The notes under the pieces were generated by a model. It was not told where the DNA came from. It made no database searches and saw only the letters and a list, made by a program, of their open reading frames with translations. A program made the position numbers and the translations under genes. Source: Cladorrhinum sp. PSN259 (lineage: Eukaryota; Ascomycota; Sordariomycetes; Sordariales; Podosporaceae). From it: DNA of 64,000 nucleotides. The stretch is from positions 186,001 through 250,000 of the forward strand of contig MU867116.1 in the NCBI GenBank assembly GCA_033725935.1. The letters run 5' to 3'. This document shows positions 41,468-51,034 of the stretch, in pieces (the first letter of the stretch is position 1; every line of letters starts with the position of its first letter).

Positions 41468-42355
41468 ATGAAGTCCTCCATTCTCGCCGCGACCCTCACG
41501 GGCTTCTTGGCCGCCTCTGTTTCAACTGCCGCCAAGCTGGGGACTCGTCAAAACCCCGACGATTTGATGATCTTCAACTGCCTAGACATGCCCGAGGTTT
41601 GCACCAACATGTGCTGGGGCGCTTATTGTCAAGACGTTGGCGAAGGCCTCAGCTACGACAAGCCAGACGCGAGCGAGAAGCGCAGACGCCGCCGGGCCGC
41701 GGGATGTCTCGTGTCCGGCGGGAACCGGTGCTCGACCCGGAAGGGTCATGATGCCGGCTACCAGTGTGACGAATACCCCTTCGCGAGCACCGTATCAAGG
41801 GGCGGCTCTGACGCACGCGTGAACCGCTGCGTCCCGTCCGTCCAAAATTCCAGACAAGGCGGCACTATCAACTCGTTCTACCAGGGTGCTTACTGTGGTG
41901 GCGGACCGTGTGATTTCACCGCCTCGTTCGGCAATCCGGGCGCCGCCGGCGTCAAATATTGCGATGCATGGTCCGATGACTCTGTCTGCGACGATGACGA
42001 TGACAACCAGGAGATCGGGCCTGGCGGCACCCAGGATCCGACTGATGACGAGACTGCAGACGATGGCACCGATGTCACAGACCCCGGCGAGGAGGAACCT
42101 ACCACTGAAGACAAGAAGAAGATAAAGGCGAAGAAGTTCAGGCGCTCCAAGAAGTTTGTCGGCCGGTACCGGATTGGTTCGGGCATGATTATTGATGTGC
42201 CTGGTGGCGCTTATATTGGCCAGAGAGCCTTTTACGTTGAGCCGTTGAACTCGACTTTGTGGAACGAACCTCTTGACGTTCCCGGTATGGTGGCCAACTT
42301 GGTGCTCAAGGAGGACAAGGTCGTTGAGGCAATCGAGTCGTGGAAGACGGAATAG
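41468..42355 (+). CDS. Secreted NucA/NucB-type nuclease-like protein
   Basis: A 295-aa secreted protein. A signal peptide (1 to about 22, MKSSILAATLTGFLAASVST) is followed by a Cys-rich segment. A KRRRRR run at 71-76 looks like a Kex2-type cleavage site. The deoxyribonuclease NucA/NucB core follows: CDEYPFAS at 100-107, then RVNRCVPSVQN and QGG (about 117-122), with an FYQGAYCGGG block. In bacteria this family cleaves DNA, and the DEYPFAS region holds catalytic residues. An Asp/Glu/Thr-rich linker (about 175-218) and a Lys/Arg-rich stretch (about 219-232) lead to a C-terminal tail that is not part of the bacterial enzymes. At least ten cysteines suggest disulfides. The start is the ATG that begins the signal peptide. 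The TATA box is at 41348-41355. Activity on DNA is inferred from the family. Confidence 0.82.
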   Translation: MKSSILAATLTGFLAASVSTAAKLGTRQNPDDLMIFNCLDMPEVCTNMCWGAYCQDVGEGLSYDKPDASEKRRRRRAAGCLVSGGNRCSTRKGHDAGYQCDEYPFASTVSRGGSDARVNRCVPSVQNSRQGGTINSFYQGAYCGGGPCDFTASFGNPGAAGVKYCDAWSDDSVCDDDDDNQEIGPGGTQDPTDDETADDGTDVTDPGEEEPTTEDKKKIKAKKFRRSKKFVGRYRIGSGMIIDVPGGAYIGQRAFYVEPLNSTLWNEPLDVPGMVANLVLKEDKVVEAIESWKTE

Positions 42356-42588
42356 ATGATGGGCCCAGGTAGTTGAATGAACGCCTGCAGCTTCAATAGA
42401 CATCGAGTTCGTAGTACGCATTTATGTACAAAGTTGAAAAGGAGGACAAACTTTGACAATGGTTGCTCAATTTTTATCGTTTCTATATATGGATGGTCTA
42501 AAATTTGTTGCTGTTTATCATAAATATCTCGTTGGCTACATGTATCATACACTCTGCTGTGTCCCAGTCACACCATCATCAAACTACG

Positions 42589-43299
42589 TCAACTCATCAA
42601 ACCCGCCACCACCGTGCCCGCCACCACCCCAACTCCTTGAATCCACCCGATCTTCACCACTTCAGCGCGACCCGTCACCCGACTCATATCCAGAGTAGGA
42701 GTAGCACTTGAACCGCCCGAACCGTTGCCTACGCCAGTAATCGGTCGAGATGCCGGAGTCGGTTGTGCAGATTTTTCTCCGGAATCATCGCCGCCCCCCA
42801 GATCTGGTGGGTCTAGTTCCGTGTCACTTCCATCTTTCTTTCCAGACTCGGAACCTGTTCTCCCTAAACCACCTGTTGATCCGCCGGAGTCTGTTCTCCC
42901 TAGACCGCCTGTTGATCCGCCGGAGCCCGTCTGGCCAAAGTATGGATTGTCTGGAATCTGGTTGCCGGTTTGGCTGCCGCCTCCCACCTGTATGTCATCT
43001 GCTGCTGAGCCCGCCCCGCCTCCTCCTCTTATGGGAGCGCGGAAGACTGCTCTTTTGAGGTAACTTTTGTCATTTGAGCTGCCTATTCTTGATCTGTCTT
43101 TTTGGAATTCTTTTTTTCCGTCGAAAACATCTGGTAGTTGGTGGAGTTGAGATTCAATTCCGGATGCGAGTTGAAGGTTTGTAGTATCGCTCCTCTGCGA
43201 GACGATAGTTGCATGGACCGCAGTAGGACCAAGACAAATAAAGAGCAGAACCAGGCTTCCAAGCATGGAAGTCCTAATTTTGCGGGGCGTGTGAAGCAT
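42589..43299 (-). CDS. Gly/Ser-rich secreted protein with hydrophobic tail
   Basis: A 236-aa product if started at 43299. A further in-frame ATG at 43353 adds 18 residues. The chosen start gives a classic signal peptide (basic IRTSM, then LGSLVLLFICLGPTAVHA). The middle is low complexity, including two copies of a 12-residue repeat of the type SGGSTGGLGRT[DG] coded by a 36-bp DNA repeat (42862-42933). The C-terminus ends in a hydrophobic stretch (GWIQGVGVVAGTVVAGLMS), as in GPI-anchored or tail-anchored wall proteins. No catalytic domain is seen. It is convergent with the NucA/NucB-like gene (233 bp between stops). A cell-wall or surface role is inferred from composition only. Confidence 0.6.
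   Translation of the reverse strand: MLHTPRKIRTSMLGSLVLLFICLGPTAVHATIVSQRSDTTNLQLASGIESQLHQLPDVFDGKKEFQKDRSRIGSSNDKSYLKRAVFRAPIRGGGGAGSAADDIQVGGGSQTGNQIPDNPYFGQTGSGGSTGGLGRTDSGGSTGGLGRTGSESGKKDGSDTELDPPDLGGGDDSGEKSAQPTPASRPITGVGNGSGGSSATPTLDMSRVTGRAEVVKIGWIQGVGVVAGTVVAGLMS
42862..42933 (-). repeat. 36-bp direct repeat x2 in coding sequence
   Basis: Two adjacent 36-bp units, 42862-42897 and 42898-42933, differ at a few bases and encode the tandem Gly-rich repeat of the secreted protein. Confidence 0.8.
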
Positions 43300-43353
43300 C
43301 TTTGCTCGGTTTGACGAATGGGCTGGGTGACTTCTGACCGCACGTGCCGACAT

Positions 43354-44738
43354 ACATGTAGATGCAAGTGTGGCGAACGCAAGCGTGGGGGACCACAGCC
43401 ATTAAATATCCATCCACCTTTTTCGCTACCAAAGAATCGTGAGCATTCGTCCGTTGCATATCCGTACTTTTCTTAATTCATGCGTCGCTGTGGCTGAGGC
43501 GTGGATCTTGCATTCCTTCTTCCTTCTGCGCTTGCCTCGCCAATAGGAAAGCGGCACGCAAGCAAGGACCGTGCATCAGGGGTAACTTTTGACGCTGGAC
43601 TACAGGTTCCAGAACTTAAACTTGTTTAAATGCATGCGGCGCATGGGTTTGTGTAGTGAAACTTGAATGCGAGTGTATGGTTGCGTTGGTGAGTATGTTC
43701 CTTATCCATGGTACTCCAAGTTGACAAATCGAGAGTATCAACTCGGAAGCAAAAGGTTCATCATAATACGGCAACTAGCAGATGGTTTTAAACGTATTTT
43801 CCAACTTGCACAAGTGCTTTGCATCCCTACCAACCCACGTTTTCTGAGAGTATTTAATTTTCCAATCACCCAACTTAAATTCTTTGCTGCTTATAGAATT
43901 CCATCCCGGGTACATGCATGTATCTGTGCAGTTCCCGTTTTACTTCCGTGGTGGCGTTCCCTCCTCCTAAGGATGCCCCCAGCCATCGTTCCCCCAATGG
44001 AGAAGGCTGTGCCCGCGGTACCTCTGCTGTTGACTCGGGCCGACAACGCAATGACCACATCCGTAATGATGCCTGGGTTGCCGTTTTGAGTGCAAGCATC
44101 CAAGATCTATTTGGCTGGGGCCTACAGATCTCCAAGGTCTGAAGGTGAAGGCAATGAATGCCATGGTGGCGGAGCTGGCAGCAAGCATAGCCAGAGCAGC
44201 CGAGAACTTGAGATTGAACAGCATTTTTGGAAGTTTGAGTCACAGTAGGTAGGTGTGTGAGGGAAGTTGACTACACGAGGTAAGCGTGTGATGATGAATT
44301 CTTTGCAGCAGAACTTGGGACATTTGCACGAATTTATATTCTCTCCAAGACTCCCATACCCCACAGTCTGCTCGCGCCAACTCACGGTTACGTCCAAGAA
44401 TGTTAGTCTCAAGTGTGGAGTGTAATTGAGTGGACCCGTGCAAGGAACCTGTGACAACTTCATACTACCTTTGCTCTAGGTTGAAAATCTAGCTGCCGTA
44501 CCATAGCGACACTGAAGTGTCATCGTTGTTGATTTAACAGGCAACAATGTCTCGTATTATGAAGGTCATCCCCAGACACGTCGTCACGCCGGAAACCTCC
44601 ATGTCCTCAAAAAAGGTATAATTCAAATACGGTCTTGAAGAATCGACAATGGTCTAATTTGTCGCGCATCTCTGCGAATACTACTAAGCAAATTTATTTC
44701 ATCCGAGTCTCAATGATCGGAGCCGCGCTACTAGCATA
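43354..44738. other. Intergenic, with a weak small ORF
   Basis: This contains the 5' flank of the Gly-rich gene, the 3' flank of the tyrosinase gene, and one weak candidate for a small secreted protein at 43967-44224. No other gene is supported. Confidence 0.4.
43967..44224 (-). CDS. Candidate small secreted protein (85 aa), possibly broken
   Basis: The ATG at 44224 opens with a signal-peptide-like stretch (MLFNLKFSAALAMLAASSAT). The rest of this frame is basic and His/Gly-rich and looks unlike a folded protein. The next frame over the same bases reads DACTQNGNPGII, which looks more like the secreted proteins of this kind. That suggests either a missed intron or a frameshift between the two. 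I do not recognise a family. Confidence 0.28.
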   Translation of the reverse strand: MLFNLKFSAALAMLAASSATMAFIAFTFRPWRSVGPSQIDLGCLHSKRQPRHHYGCGHCVVGPSQQQRYRGHSLLHWGNDGWGHP

Positions 44739-46062
44739 TTACACATAAACGTAGCAAAACGGCGTGCCTCCCACGGTATTCATGAGATCCTTAACCTTCC
44801 TCGCCGGCGCGTGAGGCAAAACCTCCAAAGTGTCGTTAACCGTAACGTCTGCACTTGGGGGCCTGTTCATCCAAGTTTTGGTTCCCCAAACATCCTAATA
44901 AAAGATGCAATTAGTCTGTGGGAACTCGGGAATAGTGGCAAAACAAAGTACAAACCTGTCGATTCTCAAAGTCGAGGTGTTGCCAAATCCACCACACGCG
45001 ATCCAGGTTTGCGTGCGTGAGCCAAAACGCCGGATCGTTGGGCGAGATCCTGACGTCTCCCGCAGTGCCCCCGATGCCCGCGATGGCAATGTGAGCGCCG
45101 CCGTGCACTTGTACGGGTATAGGGGTAACTCGAATATCCCCATCCTGAACCGTCAAATGTCAGCAAGAGAGAAAACATACTGAGGCTCGCAACCGAGCTT
45201 AAGGGTAACTTACGAGGGTTCCTTGAAAGTCTCTGATGTTGTCGTGATCGAGAATCTGACGCGTGGTTTTTGCAAGCGAGTTCCACTGCTGAATTGCTTG
45301 TGCGCTCAGGTCGCGGGTCATGCAGCGGGGATTAGGCGGCAGTTCCGGATCAGCAGGAACAACGCCCGTGAGATCATCCGCGTACGGGCCGAGATTGACA
45401 GTCCACTCTCCCTGTCTGAACGGTCCGCTGTCGACGCATCCACCGCCGGTTCCGGGGGTCAGAGTCACAGACACATTGTGGTTCGGCGGGACAAAGGTGA
45501 AAGACGGCCTATTGGGGATGAAGGCGCCGTCGCTGCCGAGGGACGTGTCTGATCCGTCAAAGACGGGTGAGAGGTGCGGGCTGTTGACGTCGAGGCCCCA
45601 TTCCCAGTACGGAAGACCGCCGTCCCAGCCGCAATCTTTAATGGCATCCTCGAACACTTGGATGAAGTAGCGATGATATGGAAAGAAGTACCCAGACGCG
45701 TGAATAAAGTCTGCTCGCTTGGCGTGCGCCCAGACGAGGTCGTCGTACTGGTTGAGGGCTGCGGGAACATCTTGCAGGATGCTCGGTTTGGAGGCAACAC
45801 ATTTGACCGCGGCGATGAATTGTTTGCGACGGGGCTTGGAAATGGTCCTCCATTCCTGTCTGAGTTTGAGTTTTGATGGATTGCACCCCTGGCCGGGCTT
45901 GAACCTGGTGAGAGCGTCTGCCACCGCCAGGGCGTTGAGACCCTTCAAGGCCAACCCCGAGTTGATGGCGGCGTTGGTGAGTGACACTGTGCCCAAGTTG
46001 AGTGGGACGGCTAATGCGGTGGCCGCAAAGGGCAAGAGTAAAGAGCAAGATGTGAAGTGCAT
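44739..46062 (-). CDS. Secreted tyrosinase (3 exons)
   Basis: The model is 46062-45214, 45144-44956 and 44894-44739, introns 69 and 61 nt, giving 397 aa with all exons in phase 0. A signal peptide lies at about 1-19. The CuA histidines are His113 (WAHAK), His121 (FIHASGYF) and His130 (PYHRYF), followed by GLPYWEWGLD. The CuB histidines are His297 and His301 (VHGGAHIAIAG) and His327 (FWLTHANLDR). Tyrosinases are type-3 copper oxidases that hydroxylate monophenols and oxidise diphenols to quinones, for melanin or phenolic turnover. At about 400 aa and with a signal peptide it belongs with the short secreted fungal type, not the long intracellular melanin enzymes. The third exon ends in FCYVYV. 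It is followed on the same strand by two other secreted genes. Confidence 0.92.
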
Positions 46063-46709
46063 CTTGGATGAGTGGACTGTGTACCGAGCATTGGGATGAT
46101 GCGTTCTGTGAGGGCGACAGATGGAGGGGATTTATGTTATTTTGGCATTCTGCTCAGACCTGCACGAAGCGGGGGTTTATCCATGAACCTTGCCACCATT
46201 GTCTTCATGGACAAGGTTTTTAATTTATGTAATGAGGATGATAGTCTATCGAAGCTGACTGCATATGCCGACCCAACTTCACCTCACTGCCCGGTTCGTG
46301 AGGCCGACTGGGTTGATGGGGTTGCAACGAAACGACGTGCCGACATGCCCACCTGCAGCCATATTCTGATCTAGACCTATCACCGTGTAACCAACCAAAA
46401 TCTTCGATCGTTACACAACACTATCTCCTGCAGCTCCCCCCAACCCTGCCAGCTGAGGGGTTGCAGTATTGTCTCTCATATCCCTGACGCGACCTTAGCT
46501 CGTGCATATCATACTCGGCCGATATCCGTATTACTTTAAAAAATGGGACATGTCAGCGCCAACAGATATTTTGCAGTTCTTGGAAATGATAGCAACATAC
46601 TTCGTTGGCGTTCAGAGCTGCATCAAGATAGTTACAGTCGTCACATTCAAAGTGGGGGAACGATGTGATGTATTTTAATATTGTCATTGACACTGTGAAA
46701 TATGTATAA
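46063..46709. other. Intergenic
   Basis: The promoter of the tyrosinase gene and the 3' flank of the FAD oxidase gene. No extra gene is seen. Confidence 0.5.
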
Positions 46710-48726
46710 CTAAGTCCTCCGGCACAATTTTCCATTCTGCGTCGGAATCCACGGCACCTGACCCGTGATATACCAGTCCTCAGACCCAACAGCAGTGGGC
46801 GCATAAAACAACCCGGTGGGATCATACTTCTTCTTGAGCGCCAACAGCCTCGGATAATAGCTGCCGTAAAATGACTGCTGGAAGTTGGGCTCATTAATAT
46901 CACCCTCAGACCCATAAGACCCAGCGCCGGGCGACACGGCGCGCCATGCTGCCATCCAGTCGTTGGTCAAAGTCTCACTTTGCTGTTGGATGACGGAATC
47001 AGGTGCGGTGGCTGGCCACGCGGCAGCAAGGATGAAGAAGCCCGTGGTCTTGCGCCAGGCGGGGTTGACGCTGTTGTCTTGGTTGACGGTGGGATTGGGA
47101 GCCACGCGGATGTTGTACCCGATCAGGATGCCGCCGCCTTCGATTGCGTGGCGCACTGCTGCGAGGGTTTGGTTGATCTTGGCCGGTTCAAAGTTCTCCT
47201 TGGGGAAGAGACGGGAGGCGGCGTGTGAGTCGAATCCGCCGACGGCTTCAGGGCCAAAGGTGCCGGTGTAGGTCTTGTAAAAGCTGTCGTACTCTTTAAA
47301 GACGGGCTGGATCTCAATGCCGAGGTTGGCGAGGTCGGTGAGGAAGGGGTTGACGAGGGCTTGGAACTGGGGCTGCGTCATGTTGCCTCCCCACATGGGC
47401 ATCATGCTGAACAGGTACTGGCCCGGGCCGATGCTGACGACCAGGAAGTAACCGTACGCTCCGGCGGCGGTGAAGGTGTCAAAGTATTTCATGTATGCCT
47501 TGAATCCGGCAAAGAAGGTATCAGTCGTGACGTTGGGGCCGGTGGTGAAGGCGAAGGTCAAGGTGGTCACGGGGATTCTGGGATACGCCCGAACAACGAC
47601 TGAAGTAACAACGCCATATGTGCCTGTTTTTTTTTTCTGTCAGTATGCCCCCCTTATTTCTTGACTTGTGTTCGGCCGAAAGAAATATGAACTTACTGCC
47701 ACCGCCACCCCTCAAAGCCCAAAACAAATCAGGATACGACCGCTCATTCACAGTCACAAACCTCCCGCTCGGCAACACCACTTCCATCTCCAAGACCTGA
47801 TCAGCACCCATGCCCGCAATCGAACTCATGGGCGAGTGCCCACCACCAGCAATGTACCCGCCCGCCATACCGACAGTCCTGCACTCGCCACCAACAACAG
47901 TAACGTTATTCGCCTCAGCAGCCCGGTAGACCTCCTCCGTCTCAACACCAGCACCCAGCCTGAACGCAGGCCCATTGTACCTCGTCCCGCAGGTGTAACT
48001 AGGAATGAAGCGGATATCCTTGAGCTTGTGCGTCCAAACGGACAACGCACCAGCGCCGATACTCTTATCATTGAAATCGTGCCCCGTATTCTTGACGACA
48101 AGTCTCAGATTGAGGTTCCGCGCAAAGTTGAGTGCCAGCTGGATCTGCGAGACCTTGGTGACTGCCACCGAGTACGCTGCGTACCCTCCCAACGTGCAGT
48201 TGGAGGAAGCCGGGTCCTGAGTCGGCATGCAGGTGCGTCCTTGATAAAGCGGAAACATGTTTGAGGTAGGGTCGTCGACGTGGAAGTGGGGGTCTGCCCA
48301 CCTGTCTCTTACGGTCTGGCATGCCGAGGCCGAGTAGACGCCCGTGTTGCCGTAACAGGATGCCGCGGCGGGGACCGTCTTGATCAGGGCTCCTGAGAGG
48401 GTGAGATTGAAGAGGCTCCAGATTGGCGTGGAGGGCCAGAGAGGGTCGCCGGGGAAGGTTTTGCATGTCGGGAGGGGCAGTCCTCGACGGGAGAGCTGGG
48501 CTGCTTCCGAGTCAAAGTTGAGGAAGGATGCGTCGCTTCCCGGGTTTGAGGCCTTGAGGTCCGCGAGGGATGAGTCTGTGAGTTGGTTTGCTGTTGATTC
48601 GTAGGTGAATCTAGGTGTGGTGCACGATGATGATGGTAATGGGGAGAGCGCAGTGGCAGGTCCTGCTACGACTGGGACCGCCAAGAAGGCCGCAGCGATG
48701 CCCATGAACCGGAGTGAGGGGGCCAT
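46710..48726 (-). CDS. Secreted FAD-linked oxidase, BBE-like (2 exons)
   Basis: The model is 48726-47697 and 47623-46710 over a 73-nt intron (GTAAGT ... AACAG), giving 647 aa. The intron splits the FAD-domain motif GGGG-S-TYGVVTS, which is rebuilt only by this splice. A signal peptide lies at about 1-22. The vanillyl-alcohol-oxidase type FAD domain has His216 in VKNTGHDFND and Cys282 in GGECRTVGMAGGYIAGGGHS, the two residues that attach FAD in bicovalent members. The C-terminus (NFQQSFYGSYYPRLLALKKKYDP, about 600-625) is the berberine-bridge (BBE) tail. Secreted fungal members oxidise alcohols, sugars or secondary metabolites; the substrate here is unknown. Several N-x-[ST] sites suggest glycosylation. 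TATAAATA is at 48807-48814. Confidence 0.9.
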
Positions 48727-49731
48727 GGTGGTGTGAATTGACAGCTCGTGAATGGAGAAGAACTCTTCATGATGACCAACATTGCCGAAAAAGTCCCTTT
48801 GCTTTTTATTTATACCCTCCCGTTCAGAGTTGCAAAGAACTTCTCCTGGTGAGGGGAAACTTCAACCCGGTAAAGTACACGCAGTTAACGGGCGCAGCGT
48901 GGGTGAGATTTGGATTCGTGGTGTTGTATTGGGAACCGGAGCTAACCCGAAACATAACCAACACCCGCTGTAATCCGGCACACCGCGTGGTGAAAGACCA
49001 CTGTTGGAGGGGCGTTTGCCGGCCGCCCGGGCATCGCGATTCGCCTGTGCCCCTGTACCTGCAGCAGCAGATGTGCCAATAGATTACTATGGTAATGCAT
49101 CTTCGGTGTTGTTGGGTTAGTGCAACCCCAAATTTGATGCATTTTCCCATGTTGGTTCGGGGCAATTACTTGACATCGGCTAGGCTTCCGGATTGTTAGT
49201 CCTCGTCGACTCAGCTCGTTCGTTGAACCGTTACATCGTTGGTTTGTCAACTATTTCTACCTGGGGCAGTCAGTTCCCTGTGGCGGACAAGAGGCAAATG
49301 GCCGGGAAAGCTTCCCCGCGTTCTGTTCCCGCTAATCATGTAAGCGAATGATGTGTGTGTCGAAGGATTCACCCGCCGTTATTGGGCGCCGGATCTACCC
49401 CACCGAACGGCCCCGCGTCGGAACGGCTCGAGCACGGCCCCACGCCGGGTTCCCCAATTCTACCCGGAAGCTCCCAGTGGACGGCTCCTACTGCAATCTG
49501 CCCAAAGTTTCCCAAAACGAACCAGCACCCTTTTCGCCTCTTAACAATTCTCACCACTCGCGCTCAGCAGTCACCCCACACGAAACGCAGCAACGTTCAG
49601 ACGACATGACTGAAAGACTGGAAGCTGGGAGGTCGGATATGCACCCATTTATCTATGTATATATATATACTAAACGCCAACAGGCATCCCCTAGTTATTT
49701 ACATTGAATGACAAAGACGTCAAACCCCCCC
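48727..49731. other. Intergenic
   Basis: The promoter of the FAD oxidase, with its TATA box, then about 900 bp without a gene, ending in the 3' flank of the DUF1996 gene. A short TATATA run is seen at about 49657-49669. Confidence 0.45.
48807..48814 (-). promoter_or_regulatory. TATA box of the FAD oxidase gene
   Basis: TATAAATA on the minus strand, 81 bp upstream of the ATG at 48726. Confidence 0.55.
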
Positions 49732-51034
49732 TTACAAGCACTGCGAGTACCACTGGTTAGAAGACTTGCAAGACGAGCCACTCTGGCAGCAAGTCGGTCC
49801 GTTCCACCCCTGACCACCGCACTGGCCCCATTTAGCAGCGCAGTTGGCACCGCCGCCATTACCAGGGTTAGTCGTAGGCTGAGGCGTCACCGCGGTCGAT
49901 GTGACAACGGGCGGGTTACCACCACCACCACCACCAGAGCCAGTACCAGGCTGAGGACCCGTAATCTCAACATTGCCCGGCAAGCTGCTCAACCACCCAT
50001 CGATGTTCTCGGCGACCTTCTTGTCCTGCTTGCACTGATTACCCGTCGCAATGCTCTGCGTCTTGAGCGTGGGGCAGTAAACGTCGCAGTTGGCGTCCAT
50101 GGCGCGCTGCAGGGAATCGCCCTTCCACCCGAACACGTAGTCGCCGTGGGTACCGTAGCCAGTGTAATCACCGTAGGACCAGACAAAGGGCTGGGAACCG
50201 TCCTCGGGCCAGTCGGCTTTGTTGTTGAAGCGGCGGGTATCCCAGATTACTTCGTAAAAGAGCTGGGGGATCTTGACGGGGTGGGAAGCAGGGCACGCGC
50301 CGCCGCTCTCAAAGCTCCCGCTGCTGGGGTATGCGACGTGGCTGGAGTGGTCGGGGGGGTCGAGGTTCTTGCCGTCCCAGCAGGTCGGGAAGCGCACGTT
50401 GCTCATGATGCCCTCGGGGCAGGGGTTCTTGGGCATGCTGGTCGTCTCGCCGGTGCGGGTGGAGAGAGTTTGGAGGCAGGTGAAAGTCATTTGTCTGTAC
50501 TTGGAGGCTTCGGCTTGAGTGCGGTACATGGGGCTGCCGACGATCATGCGGAAGCCGGGCTGGAAAGCCGTGACTTTTTGGTTTTGGTACGAGGCAGTGT
50601 AGTACACCGTCATGCCGCCTCCGCGAGCTCCGTCAAAGTCGATGTTGGTGCGCTGTGGCACACGGATGACGGAGCCGTTGCGCGCACGGAAGTAGAGGAT
50701 GGCCGTCCAGTAGTTGGAGAAGTCCTCCGAGAAGGTGCAGGTCGTGCAGGTGGCCTCCTCACCAATGTTGTGGCGTTTGGGGTCCATGGTCGTGTTGAAC
50801 ATGTTGCCTCCTACGATCTGATGGACGTGAGGTGACTGTGGGAGTCCAGGGAAGACGAGGCTTCACATAACGCGTTAGCTGTCGTGATACAATACAGAAT
50901 CGGCATGAGAGTAGGTGGACTCACGGATCCAGACGCTCTGTGACGAGCTCAGAGCACGAGAATCGAAGCACGGCATTTGCGCCCGGGGCGGCGGCAAGCG
51001 CCAATGCGCTCGCAAGAAGGCTGCTGTAGTGCAT
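49732..51034 (-). CDS. Secreted DUF1996 protein with C-terminal CBM1 (2 exons)
   Basis: The model is 51034-50925 and 50860-49732 over a 64-nt intron (GTGAGT ... GCTAACGCG ... GTGAAG), giving 412 aa. Exon 1 supplies the signal peptide (about 1-20) and VLRFSCSELVTERLDP. Exon 2 continues LVFPGLPQSPHVHQIVGGNMFN, the usual start of DUF1996. The domain runs to about 320 and includes FPTCWDGKNLDPPDHSSHVAYP and GYGTHGDYVFGWKGDSLQRAMD. A Gly/Pro/Thr linker leads to a family 1 cellulose-binding module at about 377-412 (WGQCGGQGWNGPTCCQSGSSC ... YSQCL) with the expected cysteines and aromatic binding face. The CBM1 would anchor the protein on cellulose. The activity of DUF1996 is not established. Without exon 1 the frame would start at 50802 and lack a signal peptide. 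Confidence 0.92.

Noticed and set aside
49708..50835. A 375-codon plus-strand ORF
   Set aside because: It is a shadow of the DUF1996-CBM1 gene on the other strand; Val/Gly/Ala/Arg-rich composition is typical of antisense frames in GC-rich genes.
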